This document shows, in pieces, positions 14,334 to 22,542 of a stretch of DNA of 27,605 nt. The notes under the pieces were generated by a model. It was not told where the DNA came from. It saw only the letters and a list, made by a program, of their open reading frames with translations, and searched no databases. Each line of letters begins with the position of its first letter. Position 1 is the stretch's first letter. Source of the stretch: an uncultured Lachnospiraceae bacterium (GTDB lineage Bacteria > Bacillota > Clostridia > Lachnospirales > Lachnospiraceae). The position numbers and the translations under genes were made by a program. The stretch is from NCBI GenBank assembly GCA_910578845.1, contig CAJTSL010000050.1:1-27605 (forward strand), given 5' to 3'.

Positions 14334-15161
14334 ATGAATATAAACATACAGGGAATTAACAACCCTTTTTTGAACTCTACATCTATGTTATCGCATCGTG
14401 GCCTGAAAAGCACGGAAGAGAAAATGGAGCGACAGGCGAAACGGGATAATCAGGTCGCTTTTTTTGAGAACCAGAAAGAAAACTTGAAGAAGATGGAATG
14501 TAGCACGGTTGAGGAGATTGCCAGGAAATTGGATATGCTTCATTCTTATGAAGACCAGATTGCGGCTGCGAAAGCAGCATACAATAGTGAGCAAATGTGG
14601 CATATCCTGGATGAAGCAAGAGAAATCGGCGAGAAGATTGCCGAAGCAGCAGAGAAGCTCGAACCGAAAACACCGGAAGAGAGAGAGGAAGAACTTGTCG
14701 AAGAAGCGATGGGAACGGACGAGAACGAGGGCATGCTTGAGGAAGTGCTAGAAGACGCTGCACAGATGCAGGAAGAGCTGCAAGAGGAAATGCAGAAGGA
14801 ATTACAGGGAGAGCTGCAAGAAGAGATCCAAGAAAGTTTGCAGGAGAATATAGAAGTGGATTTGCAAGAAGAGATCCAGGAAGAGGCGCAGAGCAGCCTG
14901 CAAGAAAATATCCAGGAAGAGCTACAGAGTGACTTGCAAGAAGATATTCAGAAAGAGCTACAGAACGGTCTGCAAGAAGATATTCAGGAAGAAATGCAGA
15001 GCAGCTTGCAAGAGAAGCTACAGGAAGAACTACAGCAGGAAGTGCAAGAGCAGCAATCGGCAGAAATTACCAAGCAGAGGATTTTATCTGAAGAATTGTA
15101 TGAATCTGCCAGAGAAGACCGGCTGCATATGCCTTATCAGCCAATTGACATCCGTTTATAA
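14334..15161 (+). CDS. Glu/Gln-rich helical protein with 24 tetrapeptide repeats, unknown function
   Basis: A 275-residue protein, highly charged, with no signal peptide or TM segment, so probably cytoplasmic. The N-terminal 145 residues are Lys/Glu/Ala-rich and likely alpha-helical (MLHSYEDQIAAAKAAYNSEQ, EARE, EAAEKLEP). Residues 145-240 are 24 uninterrupted tetrads [L/I/M]-Q-x-x with Glu/Asp/Ser/Asn at the variable positions. A short tail ends YQPIDIRL. The start is the ATG at 14334, nine bases after GGAGG (14320-14324); the ATG at 14328 is too close and an upstream TTG lacks a ribosome site. The only promoter seen upstream lies inside the invertible segment, so expression may be orientation-dependent. 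The neighbours downstream are mreB and flagellar rod genes, but a terminator separates them. The family was not recognised. Confidence 0.82.
   Translation: MNINIQGINNPFLNSTSMLSHRGLKSTEEKMERQAKRDNQVAFFENQKENLKKMECSTVEEIARKLDMLHSYEDQIAAAKAAYNSEQMWHILDEAREIGEKIAEAAEKLEPKTPEEREEELVEEAMGTDENEGMLEEVLEDAAQMQEELQEEMQKELQGELQEEIQESLQENIEVDLQEEIQEEAQSSLQENIQEELQSDLQEDIQKELQNGLQEDIQEEMQSSLQEKLQEELQQEVQEQQSAEITKQRILSEELYESAREDRLHMPYQPIDIRL
14766..15053 (+). repeat. In-frame tandem repeat (12-bp units, 36-bp higher order)
   Basis: 24 codon-quartets encode [L/I/M]-Q-x-x. From about 14862 a 36-bp higher-order unit is visible, encoding LQE(E/N/D)IQ(E/K)E followed by xQxx, repeated about five times with sequence drift. 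It is coding, without spacers, and not a CRISPR array. Such arrays can change in copy number by slippage or recombination. Confidence 0.85.
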
Positions 15162-15275
15162 GGTTTTCATAGCGCGATGCTTTATGCAGGGCAGTGTGAG
15201 TGGAAAATAAAAAATAAAAATAAGGGTTAAGAAAAGTAGAATACGTGCCGATAAAGAACTTAGGCAAGGAAGCTG

Positions 15276-15307
15276 AAACCAGAACAGAGGGAACTGTTCT
15301 GGTTTTT
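15276..15307 (+). terminator. Intrinsic terminator after the repeat-protein gene
   Basis: AAACCAGAACAG (15276-15287) and CTGTTCTGGTTT (15294-15305) form a perfect 12-bp stem around AGGGAA, ending in five Ts. It separates the switch-linked gene from the mreB unit. The 114 bases upstream of it are non-coding and nothing further was recognised there. Confidence 0.9.
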
Positions 15308-15342
15308 GTACCTTAATTTTCTAAAAAATTTGTGAAATCCCT

Positions 15343-15370
15343 TTGAAAAACTCTTTCTTTAGGGTATAAT
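15343..15370 (+). promoter_or_regulatory. Sigma-A promoter of the mreB-flagellar rod unit
   Basis: TTGAAA (15343-15348), a 16-base spacer and a perfect TATAAT (15365-15370). It lies 36 bases after the terminator and about 110 bases before the mreB start. Confidence 0.8.
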
Positions 15371-15479
15371 GTATGCAGCAAACTATGCAATTCGTTTCAG
15401 TTGCCTGATTTGGATGTTTAGTTTAGTGGCAATTGGAAATTATGTATTATAGATACCGTAAGAAAGGGGACTATAGGAG

Positions 15480-16472
15480 ATGCAGTATACAGACATAGGG
15501 ATTGATTTGGGAACGGCAAGTATTTTAGTATATATCAGAGGAAAAGGCGTCGTTTTAAAAGAGCCATCCGTTGTTGCTTTCGATAGAGATACGAATAAAA
15601 TAAAAGCGATTGGAGAGGACGCAAGGCTGATGCTCGGAAGGACACCGGGCAATATTGTTGCAGTCAGGCCCCTTCGCCAAGGCGTTATTTCAGATTACCA
15701 GGTAACAGAGAAGATGATGAAATATTTCATCCAAAAAGCACTGGGCAAGAAGACGTTCAGGAAGCCGCGGATTGCAGTATGTGTACCGAGTGGTGTTACT
15801 GAAGTAGAGAAGAAAGCTGTTGAAGACGCAACCTATCAGGCGGGAGCCAGAGAAGTCTCCATTATAGAAGAACCAATTGCGGCAGCGATCGGAGCCGGAA
15901 TTGATATCTCAAAACCGTGTGGGAACATGATTGTCGATATTGGCGGCGGTACATCTGATATTGCAGTCATTTCGTTAGGAGGCACAGTTGTCAGCGCTTC
16001 TATTAAAATAGCGGGTGATGATTTTGACGAAGCGATTGTACGTTATATGCGTAAGAAACATAATTTGCTGATTGGTGAAAGAACGGCTGAAGACCTTAAG
16101 ATTAAAATAGGTTCTGCATTTAGAAGGCCGGAAGTAGACTATATGGATGTCAGAGGGCGTAATCTTGTTACAGGCCTTCCACGTACCGTGAAAGTATCTT
16201 CGGAAGAAACAGAAGAGGCTTTGCATGAAACGACGGTGCAGATCGTCGAGACAATCCATAGCGTATTAGAGAAGACACCACCGGAGCTTGCAGCGGATAT
16301 CGCCGACAGGGGCATCGTCCTGACCGGAGGAGGGAGCTTGCTTCGTGGCTTGGAAGATTTGATCGCGGCGAAAACAGGGATCAACACGATGACTGCGGAA
16401 GACCCTATGACTGCGGTAGCGATTGGCACAGGGAAATATGTAGAATTCCTCGCAGGATACAGAGAAGATTAG
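15480..16472 (+). CDS. mreB: Rod-shape determining protein MreB/Mbl
   Basis: Bacterial actin homologue, 330 residues, forming membrane-associated filaments that guide lateral wall synthesis. Actin-fold nucleotide motifs are in order: phosphate-1 GIDLGTASILVYIRGKGVVL, the region VRPLRQGVISDYQVTEKMM, EEPIAAAIGAGI, phosphate-2 VDIGGGTSDIAVISLGG, and adenosine LTGGGSLLRGLEDLI. The ribosome site AAAGGGGA lies about ten bases before the ATG. The order mreB, flgF, flgG matches mbl-flhO-flhP of Bacillus subtilis, so this is more likely the Mbl-type paralogue than the one found with mreC/mreD. flgF starts 17 bases downstream, indicating co-transcription. Confidence 0.95.
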   Translation: MQYTDIGIDLGTASILVYIRGKGVVLKEPSVVAFDRDTNKIKAIGEDARLMLGRTPGNIVAVRPLRQGVISDYQVTEKMMKYFIQKALGKKTFRKPRIAVCVPSGVTEVEKKAVEDATYQAGAREVSIIEEPIAAAIGAGIDISKPCGNMIVDIGGGTSDIAVISLGGTVVSASIKIAGDDFDEAIVRYMRKKHNLLIGERTAEDLKIKIGSAFRRPEVDYMDVRGRNLVTGLPRTVKVSSEETEEALHETTVQIVETIHSVLEKTPPELAADIADRGIVLTGGGSLLRGLEDLIAAKTGINTMTAEDPMTAVAIGTGKYVEFLAGYRED

Positions 16473-16489
16473 AAAGAAGGATAAGTAGC

Positions 16490-17269
16490 ATGTTAAAAGG
16501 TTTATACACTGCCTATACAGGCATGATCCATGAGCAGCACAGAATGGATGTGTTGACGAACAATCTGGCGAATGCCAATACTGTTGGATTTAAGAAAGAA
16601 GGAGCGACGAGCCAATCTTTTGACAGCGTGCTTGCATATAAGATTAAGGATACGTCGCAGGCGGGCAATTTGCCGAAAAAAATCGGTAATATGAGCCTTG
16701 GCGTGAAGATCGGAGAAAATTATGTAGATTACTCGGAAGGCCCGATTAAAGAGACAGGTAATGTATTGGATATGGCATTATCGGATCGGGGATTTTTTAC
16801 AGTAGAATATACGAATAAAGCCGGGGAAACTTCTACAATGTATACCAGGGATGGTAATTTTACCATGACTGCCCAAGGATATCTGGTAACACAGGACGGA
16901 GATTTTGTCCTGGGAGATAATGGCAGACGGATTCGCTTAGATACGAATCTGGAAATCGGCATGGACAGGATGGGGAACATCTATCAGGACGGAGAACTGG
17001 TTTCTACATTGCAGATCACGGACTTTGAAGATTATAATTACTTAGAGCGGTTTGGAGAGAATTATTTCCAGCCGGTTGACGGCGCGACGCCGATAGAGGC
17101 GGAGACGGAAGTTTATTCAGGATATTTGGAGCTTGCGAATATGTCTGTGGTGACGGAGATGGTGAACATGATTGCCATCCAGAGACATTATGACGCTAAC
17201 CAGAAAGTGATTACTACATATGATGATACATTAGATAATGCGGTAAACCAGACAGGTAGAATAAGATAA
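16490..17269 (+). CDS. flgF: Flagellar basal-body rod protein, FlgF/FlhO type
   Basis: A 259-residue axial protein of the flagellar rod, exported by the flagellar type III apparatus. It shows the family N-terminus MLKGLYTAYTGMIHEQHRMD with the rod signature LTNNLANANTVGFKKE, the central GFFTVEY and YTRDGNFT region, and the C-terminal helix EMVNMIAIQRHYDANQKVI. It is paired with a second FlgG-like gene 36 bases downstream. Assignment as FlgF/FlhO rather than FlgG rests on gene order and lower similarity to the canonical FlgG sequence. Ribosome site GAAGGAT. Confidence 0.92.
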   Translation: MLKGLYTAYTGMIHEQHRMDVLTNNLANANTVGFKKEGATSQSFDSVLAYKIKDTSQAGNLPKKIGNMSLGVKIGENYVDYSEGPIKETGNVLDMALSDRGFFTVEYTNKAGETSTMYTRDGNFTMTAQGYLVTQDGDFVLGDNGRRIRLDTNLEIGMDRMGNIYQDGELVSTLQITDFEDYNYLERFGENYFQPVDGATPIEAETEVYSGYLELANMSVVTEMVNMIAIQRHYDANQKVITTYDDTLDNAVNQTGRIR

Positions 17270-17305
17270 AATAGAGTTTAAGGTGTGAAAGGATGGGAAT
17301 GAAAA

Positions 17306-18124
17306 ATGGTTAGAAGTTTATGGTCAGCAGCAACCGGTATGAATGCGCAGCAGACAAATGTCGATACAATTGCAAATAACCTTGCTAATGTTAACTCTGC
17401 TGGTTATAAGGCACAGAAAGCACAGTTTAAATCTTTGTTATATCAATCGTTACAGACAACGACGACAACGGCGAATGGGGATCCGAAGCCAACGACTTCT
17501 CAGGTAGGCCTCGGTGTGCGGACGGCATCCATTAATAATATTTATACACAGGGAAGCTTATTAGAATCTGCAAGTGATACATCGTTTGCGATTGAGGGCG
17601 ATGGCTTTTTTGCAGTACAGGGTGAGGACGGTGTTACATATTATACAAGGAATGGTGACTTTACGTGGGCGATCGGTGCGAATGGAGGAATGACGCTGAC
17701 GAACCAGGATGGCCTCCCGGTACTGAATAGTGCGGGAAGAGCGATTTCTTTGAACCGTTCTTATATCGCGAGCAGGATTTCTATTTCACAGGATGGCGAG
17801 ATCATGTATCCTGATGAGGACAACAATCCGCAGCCAATCGGCATTAATATTGGTGTTTACCAGTTCAGCAATCCAGGCGGCCTTGACAGACATGGCGATA
17901 CATTATTGTCTGCAACGGATGCAAGCGGTAATGCCATTAATGAGGCGAGAAATGATAATGTGAAGAAGAGCAGGATCATACAGGGGTATTTGGAAGGCTC
18001 TAATGTTTCCGTGGCAGATGAGATGGTCAATCTCATTGTAGCACAGCGTGCTTATGAGATGAACTCCAAAGCGATTACGACATCTGATTCCATGATGGAG
18101 ACAGCGAATAACCTGAAACGTTAG
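17306..18124 (+). CDS. flgG: Flagellar distal rod protein FlgG
   Basis: A 272-residue protein of the distal rod. It carries the FlgG hallmarks: MVRSLWSAATGMNAQQTNVD, TIANNLANVNSAGYKAQKAQF, LLYQSL, QVGLGVRTASI, FAIEGDGFFAVQ, YYTRNGDFTW, and the C-terminal LEGSNVSVADEMVNLIVAQRAYEMNSK. The VNLIVAQRAYE helix is the conserved polymerisation domain. GAAAGGATGG lies upstream. It is co-oriented with flgF and followed after 85 bases by the rod-binding protein gene. Confidence 0.95.
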   Translation: MVRSLWSAATGMNAQQTNVDTIANNLANVNSAGYKAQKAQFKSLLYQSLQTTTTTANGDPKPTTSQVGLGVRTASINNIYTQGSLLESASDTSFAIEGDGFFAVQGEDGVTYYTRNGDFTWAIGANGGMTLTNQDGLPVLNSAGRAISLNRSYIASRISISQDGEIMYPDEDNNPQPIGINIGVYQFSNPGGLDRHGDTLLSATDASGNAINEARNDNVKKSRIIQGYLEGSNVSVADEMVNLIVAQRAYEMNSKAITTSDSMMETANNLKR

Positions 18125-18209
18125 GAAGCAGACTGAAAGCTAAAATCTTTAGCCACAATTTTGCCTACATAGTAAGGAATGCCAGGCAGGTAACAAGGAG
18201 GAATGGATC

Positions 18210-18581
18210 ATGGATATTGCAGGAATGTCAGGTTTGACAAATTATATGGTCGATACCCAGAAGAATTCAACCAAAGAATTGGAAAATAAATTAAATGCAG
18301 CGGCGGAAGCGGAAACGGCAGATGAGGAATTGCTAGAAGCCTGTAAGGAATTTGAAGCATATTTGTGGGAACAGGTTCTAAAAGGGATGGAGAAATCTGC
18401 GAAGCTATTTAGAGGCGATGATGAAGAAGAAGGCTACGCCAATAACATGGTAAATACATTTCAGGATACGTTTATCCAGGAGATTGCTTCACAGTTGACT
18501 GAGGAAGGGCAGGGAGCCAATTCTCTGGCACAAACGCTGTATGAACAGATGAAAAGGACATACAGTGCGGAAAATCTATAA
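18210..18581 (+). CDS. Flagellar rod-binding protein (FlgJ N-terminal domain only)
   Basis: A 123-residue protein with the rod-binding region: LLEACKEFEAYLWEQVLKGM, then NNMVNTFQDTFIQEIASQLT and GANSLAQTLYEQM. It corresponds to the N-terminal half of enterobacterial FlgJ, the rod scaffold; the C-terminal muramidase half is absent, as in many Firmicutes. A good ribosome site, AAGGAGG, lies eight to nine bases before the ATG. It is the last gene of the mreB/rod unit, followed by a hairpin at 18617-18643. Confidence 0.88.
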   Translation: MDIAGMSGLTNYMVDTQKNSTKELENKLNAAAEAETADEELLEACKEFEAYLWEQVLKGMEKSAKLFRGDDEEEGYANNMVNTFQDTFIQEIASQLTEEGQGANSLAQTLYEQMKRTYSAENL

Positions 18582-18616
18582 TAACAGGTAGATCAAGGCG
18601 ATGGAAAAGGATAAGG

Positions 18617-18643
18617 TAGGCTGCTGGTTCAGGCAGCCTATTT
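18617..18643 (+). terminator. Hairpin after the flagellar rod unit, just before recD2
   Basis: TAGGCTGC (18617-18624) and GCAGCCTA (18633-18640) with an 8-base loop, followed by TTTGTG. The U-tract is short, so termination may be partial. The stem ends only 18 bases before the recD2 start codon. Confidence 0.55.
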
Positions 18644-18658
18644 GTGTATCAGTATATT

Positions 18659-20923
18659 ATGGAGAAAATAAAGGGTTATATTGAACATATTATATACCGG
18701 AATGCGGAAAATGGTTATACCGTGTTCAGTATGGTAGCGGAAGATGAGGAAATCACTTGTGTAGGCTTCTTGCGGACGGCGCAACAAGGAGAGACGATAG
18801 AAGCTAAAGGTAGTTATATAGCGCATCCTGTCTACGGGGAGCAGTTTAAGATAGAAAGCTATCAATTTGTGGCGCCGGAAGATGCGCTTAGCATGGAACG
18901 TTACCTTGGTTCCGGTGCGATCAAAGGCGTAGGAGAAGCGTTAGCAGCGAGGATCGTGAAGAAGTTTGGCGCTGAGACGTTCCGTATCATAGAAGAAGAG
19001 CCTGAACGGCTTGCTGAGATCAAAGGCATCAGTGAGCGGAAGGCAAGAGAGATTGCGTTACAAGTCTATGAGAAAAAAGACGCCAGGGATGCTATGACAT
19101 TTCTTCAGAAATATGGCATTTCCAATACACTGGCTCTGCGTATTTATGAAACGTATGGCATGGATTTGTACGGGATTATGAAAGAAAATCCTTATCAGCT
19201 TGCAGAAGACATTGATGGCATTGGTTTTCGTATTGCGGATGGCATAGCATCCAGGATTGGAATCCATACGGATTCGGATTACCGGATCCGGAGTGGGTTA
19301 TTATATACGCTTTTGCAAGCGGCAGGAGAAGGGAATTGCTATCTGCCAGATAGCATTTTACTGGAAAAGGCAGGGGAGCTGCTGGAGTTAGAACCTGCTT
19401 TCATGGAACCGCAGTTACAAAATCTTGCTATGGACAAAAAAATAGTGATAAAAGCATCTGTCGGGGCCGCAGGGGAAAAAGAGCGGAAAGTATATGCATC
19501 GTCGTATTATTATGCTGAATTAAACTGTGCGAAGATGTTACATGATCTGAATATTTCCGTTGAAGAGGATGACTATCTTGCGTCTCAGGAAAGAAAACTG
19601 TCAGAGAAGATAACGCGCCTGGAAAAAGAGCTGGAAATAGAGTTGGATGAATTACAAAAAAAGGCAGTTATCGAAGCCGTAAAACATGGTATTATGATAT
19701 TATCAGGTGGGCCGGGAACAGGAAAGACAACCACCATTAACATGATTATCCGCTATTTCCTCCTAGAGGAGATGGATATTTTCCTTGCCGCGCCGACTGG
19801 ACGTGCAGCGAAGAGAATGACGGAGACGACAGGATATGAAGCGAAGACGATTCACAGGCTTTTGGAGTTAAACGGCGCGCTTTCTCACGAAGGAAAGTCG
19901 GCACGCTTTGAACGGAATGAGGAGAATCCGCTCGAAGCAGATGTTATTATCATTGATGAGATGTCCATGGTAGACATCTTTTTGTTCCAGTCGCTCTTAA
20001 GGGCAGTGCCGGTAGGGACGCGCCTAATCATGGTAGGGGATGTGAACCAGCTTCCCTCTGTTGGGCCGGGGCAGGTTTTACAAGACTTATTAAGAAGTGA
20101 ATGTTTTCCGGTAGTGATGCTAGAGAAGATTTTCCGGCAGGCGCAGGAGAGCGATATTATTTTAAACGCCCATAGGATCCATGCAGGGCAAAAGATGGTA
20201 TTGGACAATAAGAGCAGAGATTTTTTCTTCCTTGAGCGAAACAATGCTGAAGTGATATATAAGCATATGATCCAGTTGATTTTGGAGAAGCTGCCGCCTT
20301 ATGTCGGTGCGCAGCCGTATGATATCCAGGTGTTGACGCCGATGCGGAAAGGAAAGCTTGGCGTGGAGACGCTCAACGGGATTTTGCAAAAATATCTCAA
20401 TCCTCCATCGGAGGGAAAAAAGGAGCATATGGGAGCCAATACTTTGTTCCGGGAAAAAGACAAGGTCATGCAGATCAAGAATAATTATCAGCTTGAGTGG
20501 GAGATCGTCAGTAAATATGGGATTCCCATTGATAAGGGACTTGGAGTTTTTAACGGAGATATTGGCATGATTATGGAGATCAATGAATATACTCGCAGTA
20601 TGGTCATAGAATTTGATGAGCATAAGCGGGTGGCCTATTCATTTGAGCAATTGGATGAACTAGAGCTTGCTTATGCAATTACCATACATAAGTCGCAGGG
20701 AAGCGAGTATCCGGCAGTCATTATGCCTCTTTTGTCCGGTCCCAAAATGCTTTTTAACAGGAACTTGCTCTATACAGGCGTGACAAGGGCGAGAGACTGC
20801 GTTACGGTTTTAGGCAGCAGTACGGTTGTACAGGAGATGGTTGACAATAATTACCAGAACCGGCGGTATACCGGCTTGGCAGAACGGGTAACGGAATGCA
20901 TGGCAGGCTTAAGAGGAAACTAA
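18659..20923 (+). CDS. recD2: RecD2-type superfamily 1B DNA helicase
   Basis: A 754-residue 5'-3' helicase of the RecD2/YrrC group, which in Firmicutes acts without RecBC and is linked to replication-fork and repair functions. An N-terminal OB-like region (IKGYIEHIIYRNAENGYTVF) leads into helix-hairpin-helix segments (SGAIKGVGEALAARIVKKFG). The motor follows: Walker A GGPGTGKT (about 350-357), APTGRAAKRM, IIDEMSMVD, GDVNQLPSVGPGQVL, then YAITIHKSQGSEYPAV and LLYTGVTRAR. The ATG at 18659 gives the usual MEKIKGYIEH start; a GTG at 18644 would add five residues. Neither has a clear Shine-Dalgarno sequence. A gene for a ComF-like protein follows after 35 bases. Confidence 0.96.
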   Translation: MEKIKGYIEHIIYRNAENGYTVFSMVAEDEEITCVGFLRTAQQGETIEAKGSYIAHPVYGEQFKIESYQFVAPEDALSMERYLGSGAIKGVGEALAARIVKKFGAETFRIIEEEPERLAEIKGISERKAREIALQVYEKKDARDAMTFLQKYGISNTLALRIYETYGMDLYGIMKENPYQLAEDIDGIGFRIADGIASRIGIHTDSDYRIRSGLLYTLLQAAGEGNCYLPDSILLEKAGELLELEPAFMEPQLQNLAMDKKIVIKASVGAAGEKERKVYASSYYYAELNCAKMLHDLNISVEEDDYLASQERKLSEKITRLEKELEIELDELQKKAVIEAVKHGIMILSGGPGTGKTTTINMIIRYFLLEEMDIFLAAPTGRAAKRMTETTGYEAKTIHRLLELNGALSHEGKSARFERNEENPLEADVIIIDEMSMVDIFLFQSLLRAVPVGTRLIMVGDVNQLPSVGPGQVLQDLLRSECFPVVMLEKIFRQAQESDIILNAHRIHAGQKMVLDNKSRDFFFLERNNAEVIYKHMIQLILEKLPPYVGAQPYDIQVLTPMRKGKLGVETLNGILQKYLNPPSEGKKEHMGANTLFREKDKVMQIKNNYQLEWEIVSKYGIPIDKGLGVFNGDIGMIMEINEYTRSMVIEFDEHKRVAYSFEQLDELELAYAITIHKSQGSEYPAVIMPLLSGPKMLFNRNLLYTGVTRARDCVTVLGSSTVVQEMVDNNYQNRRYTGLAERVTECMAGLRGN

Positions 20924-20958
20924 TACATAAACGAGAGTAAAATATAGGAGAAAACACA

Positions 20959-21684
20959 TTGAGGAACGCGCTTCTTTTTTTCTATGGGATACTCCTGGAT
21001 TTGATTTATCCGAGGAGATGTCCTGTCTGTGACAAGGCGGTGAAGCCTTTCGGGAGCCTCATCTGTGAGGAATGTAAGACAAAGGTCATATATGTGAGAG
21101 CGCCATATTGCCAAAAGTGCGGGAAACCGCTGAAAGATAAACGTGCTGTATTTTGCTATGACTGTGCCCACAAGGAACATTATTTCGACAGAGGGATGGC
21201 ATTATTTGCTTATAAAAGTGTAGCAGATTCTATTTATCGTTTTAAATATCAGGGGCGACAGGAATATGCAGCGTATTATGCACAGCGGATGGCATGCATA
21301 TTAGGGAAACGGATCCTGGCGTTAGAGCCGGACGCCCTTGTGCCTGTTCCCATTCACCGTGACAGGAAGAGGGCAAGGGGGTATAACCAGGCAGAAGCGC
21401 TTGCGAAGGAGCTTGGCAGGATATTGAACATACCCGTAGAGACGGAATTTATAAAAAGAGTACGCAAAACAGCGCCGATGAAAGAATTATCTGTAGGAGA
21501 AAGACAAAATAATTTGAAAAAGGCTTTCAAAATCTGCTATAATGATGTAAAATTAAGTACGATTATAATTGTTGATGATATTTACACAACAGGAAGTACA
21601 ATAGACGCTATAGCGTATCAGATGCGCCAGGCGGGTATTAAGAATATTTATTTTGTAACATTAGCAATTGGAAATGGAATATGA
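20959..21684 (+). CDS. comFC: ComF-family phosphoribosyltransferase-like protein
   Basis: A 241-residue protein with an N-terminal zinc ribbon set (CPVCDKAV, CEEC, CQKCGKP, CYDC) and a type I phosphoribosyltransferase fold ending in the PRPP loop IIIVDDIYTTGST. The RARGYNQAEALAKELG segment is typical of ComFC. In transformable bacteria ComFC acts in handling incoming single-stranded DNA with the ComFA helicase; no comFA is adjacent here. The start is TTG at 20959 after GGAG (about nine bases). The stop codon overlaps an unused ATG, and the yvyF-like gene begins 14 bases later, the same order as comFC-yvyF in Bacillus. Confidence 0.92.
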   Translation: MRNALLFFYGILLDLIYPRRCPVCDKAVKPFGSLICEECKTKVIYVRAPYCQKCGKPLKDKRAVFCYDCAHKEHYFDRGMALFAYKSVADSIYRFKYQGRQEYAAYYAQRMACILGKRILALEPDALVPVPIHRDRKRARGYNQAEALAKELGRILNIPVETEFIKRVRKTAPMKELSVGERQNNLKKAFKICYNDVKLSTIIIVDDIYTTGSTIDAIAYQMRQAGIKNIYFVTLAIGNGI

Positions 21685-21698
21685 TTGGAGGAAGTGTT

Positions 21699-22106
21699 AT
21701 GAATGTACGAAATTGTAAAAAATGCGGAAAAATTTTCAACTATGTGTCAGGGCCGCCGATTTGCATGCAGTGCAAGGAAAAATTGGAAGAAAAATTCCAG
21801 GAAGTAAAAAAATATATTCAGGATAACCGTCATGCATCTATTCCACAGGTATCTGAGGCGTGTGAGGTTTCTACGAATCAGATCCAGCAGTGGTTACGTG
21901 AAGAGCGTCTGGAACTTGCTGAAGGTTCCGGCATTGCATTGCTTTGTGAGAATTGTGATATGCCTATTTTATCAGGACGTTTTTGCGAGAAATGCAAGAG
22001 CTCCATGGCAAATAGATTAAATGACAGCATTAAGAAACCGGAAGCGCCGAAGCCTAAGTCCAAGAAGGATCCGAAAGAGAATCCGAAAATGCGTTTCCTG
22101 AACTAG
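21699..22106 (+). CDS. yvyF: YvyF-like flagellar operon protein with two zinc ribbons
   Basis: A 135-residue protein. The N-terminal CKKCGKIF/CMQCKEK and the later CENCDMPI/CEKCKSS pairs look like zinc ribbons. Between them is a helix-turn-helix-like segment (IPQVSEACEVSTNQIQQWLREERLE). The tail is Lys/Pro-rich. This matches the family found between comFC and flgM in Bacillus (YvyF), where a role in flagellar regulation or assembly has been proposed. Here flgM does not follow; two membrane protein genes do. The start is the ATG at 21699, seven bases after GGAGG; an ATG at 21681 overlapping the comF stop lacks a ribosome site. Confidence 0.85.
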   Translation: MNVRNCKKCGKIFNYVSGPPICMQCKEKLEEKFQEVKKYIQDNRHASIPQVSEACEVSTNQIQQWLREERLELAEGSGIALLCENCDMPILSGRFCEKCKSSMANRLNDSIKKPEAPKPKSKKDPKENPKMRFLN

Positions 22107-22125
22107 CTGTAGATGGGAGACTATC

Positions 22126-22518
22126 ATGCTGAATGAAGAACGCGTGGTTTTAATGACCAAATTGGCGTCTTATGAGGCTAACGATGGCAAGAAAAATGTA
22201 GCGATTGGCCATTTTTTCCGTGGCGATTATATTGGCTGGCAAGTCTTAAAATCCATTATAAGTGCAACGATTGCATTTGTAGTGGTTTTTGCCATGTACA
22301 TTTTTTATGATTTTGAAATCTTTATGATGGATATTTACAAGATGGATTTACTGGGATTCGGGAAAAGCGTCCTGAAGATATATGCCATAGTAGTGGGCGC
22401 ATATGCGGTAATCTCCTATTTTGTATATGCTTATCGTTATAGTAGGGCGCATAAAAGCTTAAGACTATATTATATGAACCTGAGAAAATTATCCAATATG
22501 TACAGTCATAAGCATTAA
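22126..22518 (+). CDS. Small membrane protein of unknown function, two TM segments
   Basis: A 130-residue protein with a soluble N-terminal stretch (about 1-38), TM1 at about 42-60 (ISATIAFVVVFAMYIFY), TM2 at about 82-104 (VLKIYAIVVGAYAVISYFVYAY) and a basic C-terminal tail ending YSHKH. No catalytic motif is seen. GGGAG lies six bases before the ATG. It sits 19 bases after yvyF and 24 before another membrane protein gene, so it is part of the comF-to-glmM gene string. Family not recognised. Confidence 0.82.
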   Translation: MLNEERVVLMTKLASYEANDGKKNVAIGHFFRGDYIGWQVLKSIISATIAFVVVFAMYIFYDFEIFMMDIYKMDLLGFGKSVLKIYAIVVGAYAVISYFVYAYRYSRAHKSLRLYYMNLRKLSNMYSHKH

Positions 22519-22542
22519 TGATACATTTTGAGAGGAAAAAGA

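Noticed and set aside
14862..15053. Regular 36-bp repeats as a possible CRISPR array
   Set aside because: The units are contiguous, in frame, drift in sequence and encode a continuous protein repeat; there are no unique spacers.
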